The notes under the pieces: generated by a model | Told to the model about the DNA's origin: nothing | What the model saw: the letters and a program-made list of their open reading frames with translations, nothing else | The model's database searches: none | DNA from: Phenylobacterium sp. | GTDB taxonomy: Bacteria; Pseudomonadota; Alphaproteobacteria; Caulobacterales; Caulobacteraceae | NCBI GenBank assembly: GCA_020401865.1 | Contig: JADCAS010000004.1 | Span: 558,001 to 622,000, forward strand | Length of the DNA: 64,000 nt | Direction: 5' to 3' | Translations under genes and position numbers: made by a program | In this document: one piece after another, positions 8,660 to 17,477 of the stretch | Layout of the letters: every line of letters begins with the position of its first letter | Numbering within the stretch: the stretch's first letter is position 1

Positions 8660-9862
8660 ATGAGCTTCACCCTCGCCGATGTCCGCGCCGCCGCCGAGCG
8701 CATCGCCGGCAGGGTCGAGCGCACGCCCATGCGCCGGTCGCAGACGCTTTCCGAGATCACCGGGGCCGAGGTCTGGGTGAAGTTCGAGAACCTGCAGTTC
8801 ACCGCCGCCTACAAGGAGCGCGGCGCCCTCAACACCCTCCTGCAGCTCTCGGACAACGAGGCCCGCCGGGGCGTCATCGCCGCTTCGGCTGGCAACCATA
8901 GCCAGGGACTGGCCTATCACGCCGCCCGGTTGGGCATCCCCGTGACCATCGTCATGCCTCGCAGCACGCCCTTCGTGAAGGTCCAGCAGACCCGGGCCTT
9001 CGGCGCCGAGGTGGTGCAGGACGGGGATACCTACGACGAGTCCGCCGCCATCGCGCGCAAGCTCTGCGACGAGCGGGAGCTGACCTTCGTTCATCCCTTC
9101 GACGACCTGAAGGTCATGGCGGGACAGGGCACGGTGGCCCTGGAGATGTTCGAGGAGCAGCCCGATATCGAGGTCCTGCCCGTGCCCGTGGGCGGCGGCG
9201 GCCTGATCGCCGGTTGCGCGACTGTGGCCAAGTCCATCAACCCCAACTGCCGGGTGATCGGCGTCGAGCCGGCCATGTACCCGTCCTTCACGGCCCGGAT
9301 CCGGGGGGTCGAAGCCTCCACCGGCGGGGCGACCATCGCCGAGGGCATCGCCGTCAAACGGGTCGGCGACCTGACCTACGGGATCGCCCGCCCGCTGATC
9401 GACGAGGTGCTGCTGCTCGAGGAGCCCTACCTCGAGCGCGCCGTGGCCCTGTTCTGCAACGTGGAGAAGACCGTTGCCGAGGGCGCCGGAGCGGCGGCCC
9501 TGGCCGCCCTGCTGGCCTACCCGGACCGGTTCCAGGGCAAGAAGGTCGGCGTCATCATCTCGGGCGGGAACATCGACACCCGCCTGCTGGCCTCGGTGCT
9601 CACCCGCGAGCTGGTCCGCGACCAGCGGCTGGTCTCCCTGCGCATCATCGGCGACGACCGTCCCGGCCTGCTGGCCAATGTCTCGGCCCTGATCGGACAA
9701 ATGGGCGCCAACATCATCGAGGTGGCTCACAACCGCCTCGCCCTGGACGTGCCGGCCAAGGGCGCGGAGTTCGACATCATGATCGAGACCCGCGACGCCA
9801 GGCACACTGAGGAAATCATGGAGGCCCTCAGGGCCCGGGGCTATCCGCCCCGCGCGGTCTGA
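8660..9862 (+). CDS. ilvA: Threonine ammonia-lyase with one ACT domain
   Basis: A 400-aa PLP-dependent threonine/serine dehydratase converting threonine to 2-oxobutyrate and ammonia. The PLP lysine is K52 in AAYKERGA, and the phosphate-binding glycine loop is PVGGGGLIAG. A single ACT domain begins near residue 330 (SLRIIGDDRPGLLANVSALI). This short form with one ACT-like domain resembles many alphaproteobacterial ilvA/tdcB proteins, so the biosynthetic or catabolic assignment is open. The FKBP lipoprotein gene follows after 11 bp on the same strand. Confidence 0.9.
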   Translation: MSFTLADVRAAAERIAGRVERTPMRRSQTLSEITGAEVWVKFENLQFTAAYKERGALNTLLQLSDNEARRGVIAASAGNHSQGLAYHAARLGIPVTIVMPRSTPFVKVQQTRAFGAEVVQDGDTYDESAAIARKLCDERELTFVHPFDDLKVMAGQGTVALEMFEEQPDIEVLPVPVGGGGLIAGCATVAKSINPNCRVIGVEPAMYPSFTARIRGVEASTGGATIAEGIAVKRVGDLTYGIARPLIDEVLLLEEPYLERAVALFCNVEKTVAEGAGAAALAALLAYPDRFQGKKVGVIISGGNIDTRLLASVLTRELVRDQRLVSLRIIGDDRPGLLANVSALIGQMGANIIEVAHNRLALDVPAKGAEFDIMIETRDARHTEEIMEALRARGYPPRAV

Positions 9863-9873
9863 AGGAGTCCCGC

Positions 9874-10374
9874 ATGCGTCTCACCGCTCTTGCCCTCGCC
9901 GCCAGCCTGGCCCTCCTGGGCGCCTGCCAGAGGGGCCCCGACCCCCAGGTCCTGGCCGCCAACGCCGAGGCCGGCAAGGCCTTTCTGGCGAAGAACGCCT
10001 CCGAGCCCGGTGTGCGCACCCTGCCGTCCGGCCTGCAGTACCAGGTTATGAAGTCGGGTCCTGCCGATGGCGTGCGGCCGCTGCCCGGCGACCAGATCAA
10101 GGTCCACTACGAAGGCAAGCTCCTGTCCGGCGAGGTCTTCGACAGCTCCTATGACCGCGGTGTTCCGGCGGTCATGCCCCTGGACGGCCTGATTCCCGGT
10201 TGGGTGGAGGCCCTTCAGCTGATGCGCCCGGGCGACGAGTGGCGAATCTTCGTCCCGGCGACGCTGGGCTACGGCGATGAAGGCGGCGGTCCGATCCCGC
10301 CGGGCGCCACCCTGGTCTTCCGGATCCAGCTGATCGACGTCCTGCCTGGCCCACGACACAAGTCAGCCGGCTGA
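9874..10374 (+). CDS. FKBP-type peptidyl-prolyl isomerase lipoprotein
   Basis: A 166-aa exported FKBP. The N-terminus is a lipoprotein signal (LLGAC, Cys18). A short helical linker leads to one FKBP domain from about residue 45 (VRTLPSGLQYQVM) to the end. The domain core shows KVHYEGKLLSGEVFDSS, the active-site region IPGWVEALQLM, and the closing strands TLVFRIQLIDV. It should help fold periplasmic or outer-membrane proteins. A GGAG-type ribosome site (AAGGAG) lies before the ATG. It overlaps the convergent glycosyltransferase by 12 bp. Confidence 0.92.
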   Translation: MRLTALALAASLALLGACQRGPDPQVLAANAEAGKAFLAKNASEPGVRTLPSGLQYQVMKSGPADGVRPLPGDQIKVHYEGKLLSGEVFDSSYDRGVPAVMPLDGLIPGWVEALQLMRPGDEWRIFVPATLGYGDEGGGPIPPGATLVFRIQLIDVLPGPRHKSAG

Positions 10375-11418
10375 TGCGCTCCCGCCCCGTTGCTGGGGGC
10401 GACGGATCACTACCCGCCGGCCCAGGAGGTCAAGGGGATTCCAGGTCATGGCCCGGGCGATCTCCCAGGACGTGACCGTGCGAGTCGCCTGGGTGCGTCT
10501 CCGCGCGGCAAGGGCCGCCGGCAGGTCCGCCAGCGCCGCCCGGGCCCCCTTCAGGTTCGGGGCCAGCCGTCCCTGGCCTGACAGTCTCAGAAACAGGACG
10601 AGGGTGGCGATCACATGCAGGGGCAGGGTCAGCCAGAAGAGGACGGGCGGCGTATTCTTGATGAAGACCCGGATCCGGTTCCGGGCGCCGTGGAAACTGG
10701 CGAAGTCCGAGCCCGCCCCGCCGGTGGAGGCCGAGCCGACGTGGGCGACGACAGCGTCGGGGATGACACCGCAGGCGCCGCCGGCCAGCCGGATCCGGTA
10801 GCCCAGGTCGACGTCCTCGCAGTACATGAAGAGGTCCTCGTCAAAGCCGCAGAGCGCCTCAAACAGGTTCCGCCGGATGAGCATGGCGCCGCCGCAGGCC
10901 GAAAAGCACTCGCCGTCGTCCACCGGACCAGGATCGGCCAGACCGTAGCCGCCACGGTAGGGGATGCCCGGCAGGCTCATCACATCCCCCAGGCCGTCAA
11001 GCCGGCCCTCGGCGCCCGCCATGGTCTGGCGGCAGCCAAAGCACTGCACGTCGGGATGGCGCGCGGCGCCCGCAAGCAGGCATTCCAGCCAGTCAGGCGC
11101 GGCGAAGGCGTCGGGATTGACGAGGGCCAGCCAGTCGCCCCTGGCCCGCCGGGCGCCCAGGTTCACCCCTGCGGCGAAACCGAGGTTGGCGCCGGCGGAA
11201 ACCAGGGTGATCCCCGCGACTGTCCGGACCGCCGCCTGGGGCGAACCGTCCGTGGAAGCGTTGTCCACCAGCAGGATCTCGAGGGGCGGACGGGTCTGCG
11301 CCGTCAGGGCGGACAGGCACCGCGCCAGGTCGTCGCCCGACTGCCAGGCGACGACAATCACGCTGACCGAGCCCTCTGTCGGCGTGTCAGGGTTGTTTTT
11401 CCGCGCGTCCCGCGCCAT
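10363..11418 (-). CDS. Glycosyltransferase family 2, rhamnosyltransferase-like
   Basis: A 351-aa GT2 enzyme, from the ATG at 11418 (the longer frame to 11481 would overlap rfbC). The GT-A fold is seen in VSVIVVAWQSGDDLARCL, LLVDNASTDGS, the metal-binding Asp in LALVNPDAF, the acceptor region GAMLIRRNLFEALCGFDED and the acidic MYCEDVDLGYR. A hydrophobic segment near residue 270 (LFWLTLPLHVIATLVLFL) suggests membrane attachment. This layout is that of RfbF/WbbL-type rhamnosyltransferases. It is divergent from rfbC, the dTDP-rhamnose epimerase gene, with 44 bp between starts, which supports transfer of rhamnose or a related deoxysugar to a surface glycan. Confidence 0.85.
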   Translation of the reverse strand: MARDARKNNPDTPTEGSVSVIVVAWQSGDDLARCLSALTAQTRPPLEILLVDNASTDGSPQAAVRTVAGITLVSAGANLGFAAGVNLGARRARGDWLALVNPDAFAAPDWLECLLAGAARHPDVQCFGCRQTMAGAEGRLDGLGDVMSLPGIPYRGGYGLADPGPVDDGECFSACGGAMLIRRNLFEALCGFDEDLFMYCEDVDLGYRIRLAGGACGVIPDAVVAHVGSASTGGAGSDFASFHGARNRIRVFIKNTPPVLFWLTLPLHVIATLVLFLRLSGQGRLAPNLKGARAALADLPAALAARRRTQATRTVTSWEIARAMTWNPLDLLGRRVVIRRPQQRGGSASAG

Positions 11419-11462
11419 GCCTCGCACCCTTCGCGGCCCCGCCGCCCGTATCCGGGACTCTG

Positions 11463-12020
11463 ATGACGACCCTGACGCCACTGGCCCTTCCCGAGGTCAC
11501 CCTTATCACGCCCCGCCGCCATGGCGATGCACGAGGCTGGTTCTCCGAGACCTGGAGCCGCCGCACCCTGTCCGCCCTCGGGATCGACGCCCACTTCGTC
11601 CAGGACAATCAGGCCTTCAGCGCCAGGTCGGGGACGATCCGCGGCCTGCACTTCCAGACAGCGCCGCACGCCCAGGCCAAGCTGGTGCGGGTGCTGGCGG
11701 GCGCCATACTGGACGTGGCGGTGGACATCCGCCCCGGATCGCCCACCCGGGGACGCTGGGTCTCTGCCCAGCTGACCGCCGAAGGCGGCGAGCAGCTCTT
11801 CGTGCCGCGCGGGTTCGCCCATGGCTATTGCACCCTCTGCGACAACGTCATGCTGGCCTACAAGGTCGACAGCGACTACGCCCCCCAGACCGAGGGCGGG
11901 GTGGTGTGGAACGATCCGGACCTCGCCATCGCCTGGCCTGTCGACGCCGACGACGCCGTCCTTTCCGACAAGGACCGCATCCTGCCTCGCCTCGCCGATC
12001 TTCCCGACCCCGTCTTCTGA
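11463..12020 (+). CDS. rfbC: dTDP-4-dehydrorhamnose 3,5-epimerase
   Basis: A 185-aa RmlC cupin enzyme that epimerises dTDP-4-keto-6-deoxyglucose at C3 and C5 in dTDP-L-rhamnose synthesis. Family motifs: RGWFSETW, FVQDNQAFS, the catalytic His in TIRGLHFQ, KLVRVLAG, and the closing FVPRGFAHGY. The rest of the pathway (rmlA, B, D) is not in the window. Divergent from the rhamnosyltransferase-like gene and 15 bp ahead of tesB on the same strand. Confidence 0.93.
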   Translation: MTTLTPLALPEVTLITPRRHGDARGWFSETWSRRTLSALGIDAHFVQDNQAFSARSGTIRGLHFQTAPHAQAKLVRVLAGAILDVAVDIRPGSPTRGRWVSAQLTAEGGEQLFVPRGFAHGYCTLCDNVMLAYKVDSDYAPQTEGGVVWNDPDLAIAWPVDADDAVLSDKDRILPRLADLPDPVF

Positions 12021-12035
12021 GGCCCGCATCCCGCC

Positions 12036-12869
12036 ATGTCCCAAGACCACGAGCTGCTCACCCTCCTCGACCTGGAGACCTTGGACACCGACCTCTTCCG
12101 GGGCTTCAACCCGCCCCACGAGACCCGCCGGATCTATGGCGGCCAGGTCGTGGCCCAGGCCCTGGCGGCGGCCTACCGGACCATCGAGGACCGGGTCTGC
12201 CACTCCCTGCACTGCTATTTCATCCGCCCTGGCGATCCGAAAATCCCGATCCTGTTCCAGGTGGACCGGGCGCGGGACGGCGGCTCGTTCAGTGTGCGCC
12301 GCGTGGTGGCGATCCAGAACGGCAAGCAGATCTTCAACCTGGCGGCCTCCTTCCAGGTCCCCGAGACAGGGTTCGAGCACCAGCTGCCCATGCCCGAGGC
12401 CCCGGCTCCGGAGGCCCTGAAGAACGAGGAGGAGCTGCGGGCCGAGGCCGGCCTCGACCCTGCCTCGCGGCGGATCTGGCCCGTGGAGCTCAAGCCCTGC
12501 GAGCCGGTTCCCCATGGCTTCGTCGGGGTGCGCGAGCCGGTGGATATGTGCTGGTTCCGCACCCGCATGCCGCTGGGAGATGACGTGGCCGTCAACCAGT
12601 GCGCCCTGGCCTATGGTTCGGACATGACCCTGATGGATGCTTCCCTGCGCCCGCACGGGGTGGACTGGGACAGTGGAAGACTGCAGGGCGCCAGCCTCGA
12701 TCACGCCATGTGGTTCCACCAGCCCTCGGACTTCCACGACTGGCACCTGTTCGTCCAGGACAGCCCCTCGGCGTCCGGAGGGCGGGGCTTCAACCGTGGC
12801 CAGATCTACGCCCGGGATGGCCGGCTGGTGGCCGAGGCGGCCCAGGAAGCCCTGATCCGCTGGCGCTGA
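12036..12869 (+). CDS. tesB: Acyl-CoA thioesterase II
   Basis: A 277-aa double-hotdog thioesterase of the TesB family, hydrolysing medium- and long-chain acyl-CoA in the cytoplasm. The N-terminal hotdog has RIYGGQVVAQALAAA; the C-terminal hotdog has ALAYGSDMTLMDASL, followed by SLDHAMWFHQP. The length matches the family (about 285). The ATG at 12036 lies 15 bp after rfbC, so the two may share a transcript, although their functions differ. Confidence 0.93.
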   Translation: MSQDHELLTLLDLETLDTDLFRGFNPPHETRRIYGGQVVAQALAAAYRTIEDRVCHSLHCYFIRPGDPKIPILFQVDRARDGGSFSVRRVVAIQNGKQIFNLAASFQVPETGFEHQLPMPEAPAPEALKNEEELRAEAGLDPASRRIWPVELKPCEPVPHGFVGVREPVDMCWFRTRMPLGDDVAVNQCALAYGSDMTLMDASLRPHGVDWDSGRLQGASLDHAMWFHQPSDFHDWHLFVQDSPSASGGRGFNRGQIYARDGRLVAEAAQEALIRWR

Positions 12870-12937
12870 CGCGGCGTCACGGTGGCCCGGCGGCGAAATC
12901 CGTGACAACCTGACGCGGCGTCCGGCAGGGAGGGCCC

Positions 12938-13852
12938 ATGGATCTGATCCTTCACCATTACGACGCCTCACCCTTCTCGGAGAAGGTGCGGATCGTCTTC
13001 GGCATGACCGGCCAGGCCTGGTCCTCGGTGATCACGCCGAACATGATGCCCAAACCGGACCTGACGCCCCTGACCGGCGGCTACCGGCGCGCGCCGGTCC
13101 TTCAGATCGGCGCAGATATCTACTGCGACTCCATGGTCATCCTCGACGAACTGCAGAGGCGGGCGCCCCTGCCCGGAGACCGGGGCCTGGCGGGTCTGAG
13201 GGGGATCGGCCTCTGGGCGGACCGGCTCTTCTTCCAGGCCACCGTGCCGGTGATCTTCGGCGAGCTGGGCCACCTGACCCCGAAGGCCTTCATCGCCGAC
13301 CGCGAGAAGCTGTCCGGCCGGCCCTTCGACGTCGAGGCCATGGCCCAGGCCGCGGGGCCCATGCGCGTCCAGTGGCGGGGGCATGCGTCCTGGCTGGACC
13401 ACGCCCTGGCGGACGCACCCTTCCTCGCCGGCGGCAGGCCCGGGCTGGCGGACGCCTCGGCCTGGATGAACATCTGGTGGCTGAAGGGCGCCCTTCCGGA
13501 GACCTACGACCGTCTCACCGCCGGCCTGGACCGGCTGGAGGCCTGGCGGCGGCGGATGGCCAGGATCGGCCATGGCGCGCGGACCGAGATCACCGGAACG
13601 CAGGCCCTCGATCTGGCCCGCAGCGTCCAGCCCGCCGAGCCGCCCTCTCATGACCCGAATGACGCCCTTGGTCTGTCGCCGGGCGATCCGGTGGTGGTCA
13701 TGGCAGACGACTATGGCCGCGACCCCATTTCCGGGACCCTGGTGGCCGCCCGCCATTCCCGCCTCATCCTGGCCCGGGAGACCCCGGACCTCGGCCGCCT
13801 GCACCTGCATTTCCCCCGGGTCGGCTACATCGCCGTTCCCGGCAAGACCTGA
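12938..13852 (+). CDS. Glutathione S-transferase family protein with a C-terminal beta domain
   Basis: A 304-aa two-domain protein. Residues 1 to about 215 form a GST fold: the thioredoxin-like part begins LILHHYDASPFSEKVRI with Ser rather than Cys near the active site, and the helical part contains PFLAGGRPGLADASAWM. The last 85 or so residues (from about 220) are extra, with alternating strands such as GDPVVVMADDYGRDPISG and HLHFPRVGYIAV, suggesting a small beta barrel. The function is not known. It has a GGGAGGG ribosome site and is followed after 11 bp by a crotonase-fold gene, so the two are probably cotranscribed. Confidence 0.8.
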   Translation: MDLILHHYDASPFSEKVRIVFGMTGQAWSSVITPNMMPKPDLTPLTGGYRRAPVLQIGADIYCDSMVILDELQRRAPLPGDRGLAGLRGIGLWADRLFFQATVPVIFGELGHLTPKAFIADREKLSGRPFDVEAMAQAAGPMRVQWRGHASWLDHALADAPFLAGGRPGLADASAWMNIWWLKGALPETYDRLTAGLDRLEAWRRRMARIGHGARTEITGTQALDLARSVQPAEPPSHDPNDALGLSPGDPVVVMADDYGRDPISGTLVAARHSRLILARETPDLGRLHLHFPRVGYIAVPGKT

Positions 13853-13863
13853 AGGAGACTTCC

Positions 13864-14667
13864 ATGGACGATCGCATCCAGGTGACCCTTGAAAACGGCG
13901 TCGCCGACGTCCGTCTGGTCCGCACCGACAAGATGAACGCCCTCGACGACCGCATGTTCCAGGCCCTCGTGGACACCGGCGAGCGCCTGAAGACCGAGAA
14001 GGGCGTGCGGGCCATCGTGCTGTCGGGCGACGGTCGGGCCTTCTGCGCCGGCCTCGACATGGGCAACTTCGCCAAGATGGCCTCGGGCGAGCGCCGCGGC
14101 GGGGCGGGCCTTCTCACGCCGGAGCGCACCGCGGGCGGGTCGAACCATGCCCAGCACGCGGTCATGGTCTGGCGCGAGCAGACGGTCCCGGTGATCGCCG
14201 CCATCCACGGCGTCGCCTTCGGCGGCGGCTTCCAGCTGGCCCTGGGCGCCGACATCCGCTTCGTGACCCCCGACGTGCGGATGGCGGTGCTGGAGATCAA
14301 GTGGGGCCTGGTGCCCGACATGGCGGGCCTGGTCCTGATGAAGCGGCTGGTGCGCGACGACGTCGCCCGGGAGCTGACCTATACGGGCCGGATCTTCAAC
14401 GGCGAGGAGGCCCACCGCATGGGCCTCGCCACACGGGTCTGCGCCGACCCCCGCGCCGACGCCCTGGCCCTGGCGGCGGATATCGCCTCCAAGAACCCTG
14501 ACGCCATCCGGGCGGGCAAGCGGCTCCTGGACCTGGCGCCGGACGCCGACCAGCACGCCATCCTCCTCGCCGAGAGCCGGGAGCAGGGCGCCCTTATCGG
14601 CTCGCCCAACCAGGTCGAAGCCGTGAAGGCGGCGATGGAGAACCGGCCCGGCGTCTACGCCGACTGA
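13864..14667 (+). CDS. Enoyl-CoA hydratase/isomerase (crotonase) family protein
   Basis: A 267-aa crotonase-fold enzyme. The first oxyanion-hole segment is [12 protein letters not shown] and the second is [19 protein letters not shown]. Family members hydrate enoyl-CoA, or isomerise or hydrolyse acyl-CoA. One typical acidic residue is present around [14 protein letters not shown], but this does not settle the reaction. It has a close AAGGAG ribosome site and lies 11 bp after the GST-like gene. It overlaps queG by 13 bp at the 3' end. Confidence 0.87.
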   Translation: MDDRIQVTLENGVADVRLVRTDKMNALDDRMFQALVDTGERLKTEKGVRAIVLSGDGRAFCAGLDMGNFAKMASGERRGGAGLLTPERTAGGSNHAQHAVMVWREQTVPVIAAIHGVAFGGGFQLALGADIRFVTPDVRMAVLEIKWGLVPDMAGLVLMKRLVRDDVARELTYTGRIFNGEEAHRMGLATRVCADPRADALALAADIASKNPDAIRAGKRLLDLAPDADQHAILLAESREQGALIGSPNQVEAVKAAMENRPGVYAD

Positions 14668-15788
14668 ACCCTCTCCCACTCGACCCGGACGTCGGGATCG
14701 GTCTCGGCCCCGGCGTGGGCGCGGGCCAGCTCCAGCAGTTCCGGTCGGGGCAGGAGCCGGCCCAGCGCCCAGACCGCGGCGCCCCGCACCAGGGGTGAGG
14801 CGTCATCCAGCCGCGCCGTCGCGGCCGGGACCAGGGCCGGATTGTCGGAATTGCCGATCGCGTAGAGGACATTGCGCAGGAACCGGTCCCGGCCCGTGCG
14901 CTTGACCGGCGAGCGGGCGAACCGGGCCCGGAAGGCCTCCTGGTCCAGGGCCGCCAGCTCCGCCAGGGGCGGGGCCGCCAGGTCGTGGCGGGCCGCCAGC
15001 CTCTGTTCACGTCCGGCCCGGGCGAACTTGTTCCACGGGCAGACCGCCAGGCAATCGTCGCAGCCATAGATGCGATTGCCAAGGCCGGGCCTCAGGTCCG
15101 GATCCACGGGACCCTTGTGCTCGATGGTCAGGTAGGAGACGCAGCGCCGGGCGTCGAGCTGGTAGGGCGCCGGGAAGGCGGCGGTGGGACAGGCGTCGAG
15201 GCAGGCCCGGCATTGGCCGCAGTGGTCGGCTTCCTCCGGATCCGGCGGCAGGTCCGCCGTCGTCAGGATCACGCCGAGGAACAGCCAGGAGCCGAAGTCC
15301 CGGCTGACCAGGTTGGTGTGCTTGCCCTGCCAGCCCAGGCCCGCCTGCTGGGCCAGGGGCTTCTCCATCAGGGGGGCGGTATCGACGAAGACCTTGAGGT
15401 CCCCGCCCAGCCGTGCGGCCATCCAGCCCCCCAGCTGCTTCAGCCGGCCCTTGAGCACCTCGTGATAATCGTCGCCCCGGGCGTAGACGGAGAGGAGGCC
15501 CCGCTCGCGCAGGGCCAGGCCGTCGAGGGGGTTAGTCTCCGGTCCGTAGTTCAGGCCCAGGACGACGGCGCTGCGGGCCTGCGGCCAAAGGGCCAGGGGA
15601 TGCCCGCGCCGCTCCGCCGTGGCGGCCATCCATTCCATGTCGCCATGGCGGCCGGCCTGGAGGAAGGCCTGGAGCCTCGCCGTCGCCGGCCAGGACGCCC
15701 CGATCCCCGTGAACCTGCAGACGTCGAATCCGAGGTCGGCCGCCCGCCGGCGGATGGGATCGCGCGGATCAGAAGTCGAGGTCGTCAT
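14655..15788 (-). CDS. queG: tRNA epoxyqueuosine(34) reductase
   Basis: A 377-aa QueG, performing the last step of queuosine synthesis on tRNA using cobalamin and two 4Fe-4S clusters. The cluster motifs are [12 protein letters not shown] at about residues 187-198 and [10 protein letters not shown] near 240. The N-terminal cobalamin-binding region has [18 protein letters not shown]. The C-terminus carries a HEAT-like tail ([14 protein letters not shown]). It overlaps the upstream GST-like gene by 20 bp, so they are very likely one operon. Confidence 0.95.
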   Translation of the reverse strand: MTTSTSDPRDPIRRRAADLGFDVCRFTGIGASWPATARLQAFLQAGRHGDMEWMAATAERRGHPLALWPQARSAVVLGLNYGPETNPLDGLALRERGLLSVYARGDDYHEVLKGRLKQLGGWMAARLGGDLKVFVDTAPLMEKPLAQQAGLGWQGKHTNLVSRDFGSWLFLGVILTTADLPPDPEEADHCGQCRACLDACPTAAFPAPYQLDARRCVSYLTIEHKGPVDPDLRPGLGNRIYGCDDCLAVCPWNKFARAGREQRLAARHDLAAPPLAELAALDQEAFRARFARSPVKRTGRDRFLRNVLYAIGNSDNPALVPAATARLDDASPLVRGAAVWALGRLLPRPELLELARAHAGAETDPDVRVEWERVQSA

Positions 15789-16440
15789 AGTGCGCCGCCG
15801 GCGCCAGTCCGGGCCAGCGGTCGGCGAGGAGGGGGCGGAAGGCCGGACGGGACTTCAGCCGCATGTACCAGGTCTTCACCGCCGGATAGCCGTCCCAGGG
15901 CACATCGCCCAGGTAGTCGATCACCGACAGGTAGGCGGCGGCGGCGAAGTCGGCCAGGGACATGCGCCGGCCCGCCAGCCAGTCCCGCGCGGCCAGGAGG
16001 GCCTCAAGATAGGCCATGTGGTGGCGTAGGGATTCCCGCCCCTGCCTCAGGGCCGCCAGGTCCGGCGCGCCGAGCCCGAGAAGCCGCTTCTCCATCTTCT
16101 CGTGCAGCAGAAAACCGGCGACCTCCAGGTCGAACTTCCGGTCGAACCACAGGACCAGCCGCCGAGCCTCCGCCCGTTCCTCCGCCGACCGGCCCAGAAG
16201 GGGCGGCTCCGGGCAAGTCTCCTCCAGGTGATCAAGGATGGTCCGGGACTCGCAGAGGACCAGTCCGTCCTCGACCATCACTGGCGTCACGCCGGAGGGG
16301 TTGAGGTCCAGGAAGGCGTCGGGCTGTTCCCAGTAGCGGACCGTCTGCTCGGTGAAGGCCAGGCGCTTCTCCCCCAGCGCCAGACGGACCTGGCGTGAGG
16401 CGGGGTCCAGCGGGAAATGGTGAAGGATGCGTTCGGTCAT
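15769..16440 (-). CDS. GST-like protein, probable FtsZ-binding FzlA homologue
   Basis: A 223-aa GST-fold protein. The N-terminal domain starts [18 protein letters not shown] and has the cis-Pro region [11 protein letters not shown] and [12 protein letters not shown]; the C-terminal domain has [20 protein letters not shown]. In Caulobacter, FzlA is a GST-like protein that binds FtsZ and drives constriction. The N-terminal pattern, the length and the alphaproteobacterial context fit that group, but I cannot align it here. It lacks an obvious catalytic Cys or Ser at the GSH site (Pro-Ala-Ser-Arg). Upstream gene of the queG operon. Confidence 0.75.
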   Translation of the reverse strand: MTERILHHFPLDPASRQVRLALGEKRLAFTEQTVRYWEQPDAFLDLNPSGVTPVMVEDGLVLCESRTILDHLEETCPEPPLLGRSAEERAEARRLVLWFDRKFDLEVAGFLLHEKMEKRLLGLGAPDLAALRQGRESLRHHMAYLEALLAARDWLAGRRMSLADFAAAAYLSVIDYLGDVPWDGYPAVKTWYMRLKSRPAFRPLLADRWPGLAPAAHYDDLDF

Positions 16441-16502
16441 GCCCGGCCGGCGAGACGTTCTGTGTCGAGCCCACTAAGGACGATCAGACCTTAAGGGGCG
16501 GT

Positions 16503-17441
16503 TTACTCTGCGGCCGTGGCTTCCGCGAAGGCCCCGCCATGGGGTTCGGCCAGGCCCCTGGGATCCGGATGGATCAGAATGTCGGCCATGGGGAAGGCCT
16601 CGAGCAGGCGACGCTCGGCCTCCACGATGACCCGGTGGGCGTCCTCGAGGGTCAGAAGGGGGTCCAGGTCGACGTGCATCTGCATGTGGACATAGGGCCC
16701 GGAGGCGCGGGTGCGCAGCTGATGGACGTCGGTCAGGCGCGGGTCCCGGGTGACCAGTTCGACGATCCGGGCGCGCTCCGAGGCCGGCAGTTCCTGGTCC
16801 ATCAGCTGGACGGCGGCCTCGCGGAAGACGCCAATGGCGCCCCACAGGAGGAGGGCGGCGATCACCAGGGCGGCGGCGCCGTCCAGGCCCGCCACGCCCA
16901 GCCAGGCCGAGGCGCCGATCCCCGCCAGGGCCGCCAGGTTGGAGGCCAGGTCCGAGGCGTAGTGCGCCCGGTCCCCGCTGACCGCCACCGAGGCCGTTCG
17001 GCGAAGGACCCAGGTCTGGGCCGAGATGAGGACGAAGGTCATGACGGTGGACAGGACCATGACCGCAAGGGCCCAGGATCCGGCCTCGAGGGGCTGGGGA
17101 TCGAGAAGGCTGCGGATCGCCTCCTGGCCGACAAGCGCCGCCGAGGCGAAGACAAGGCCCGCCTGCATCAGGCTGGCGAAGGCCTCGGCCTTTCCATGGC
17201 CGAAACGGTGATCATCGTCCGGCGGGGCCGCGGCGTACCGGACGGCGAAGAAGGTGATGGTGGAGGCCACCAGGTCCAGGGTGGAGTCCGCCAGGGAGGC
17301 CAGCAGGGCCACGGAGCCGGAGGCCATCCAGGCGGCCGCCTTGGCCGTCACCAGCAGGGTCGCCACACCGACGGACATCAGGGTGATCCCCCTTGTCAGG
17401 GCGGCGGCGCGATCCGGGGAGAGGCGGACGTCAGACGACAT
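16503..17441 (-). CDS. Cation diffusion facilitator family transporter
   Basis: A 312-aa CDF protein with about six membrane segments and a cytoplasmic C-terminal domain from about residue 210. The metal-site motifs are DSTLD in TM2 (about residue 52) and HYASD in TM5 (about 155), matching the Asp/His pattern of FieF-type Zn/Fe exporters. Dimer-domain features include HQLRTRASGPYVHMQMHVDLD and DILIHPDP. It should use the proton gradient to export divalent metal across the inner membrane; the metal is not certain. Confidence 0.92.
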   Translation of the reverse strand: MSSDVRLSPDRAAALTRGITLMSVGVATLLVTAKAAAWMASGSVALLASLADSTLDLVASTITFFAVRYAAAPPDDDHRFGHGKAEAFASLMQAGLVFASAALVGQEAIRSLLDPQPLEAGSWALAVMVLSTVMTFVLISAQTWVLRRTASVAVSGDRAHYASDLASNLAALAGIGASAWLGVAGLDGAAALVIAALLLWGAIGVFREAAVQLMDQELPASERARIVELVTRDPRLTDVHQLRTRASGPYVHMQMHVDLDPLLTLEDAHRVIVEAERRLLEAFPMADILIHPDPRGLAEPHGGAFAEATAAE

Positions 17442-17477
17442 GGCCCCGTTCTAGCGCCCGGGCTCCCCGCGGCCAAA

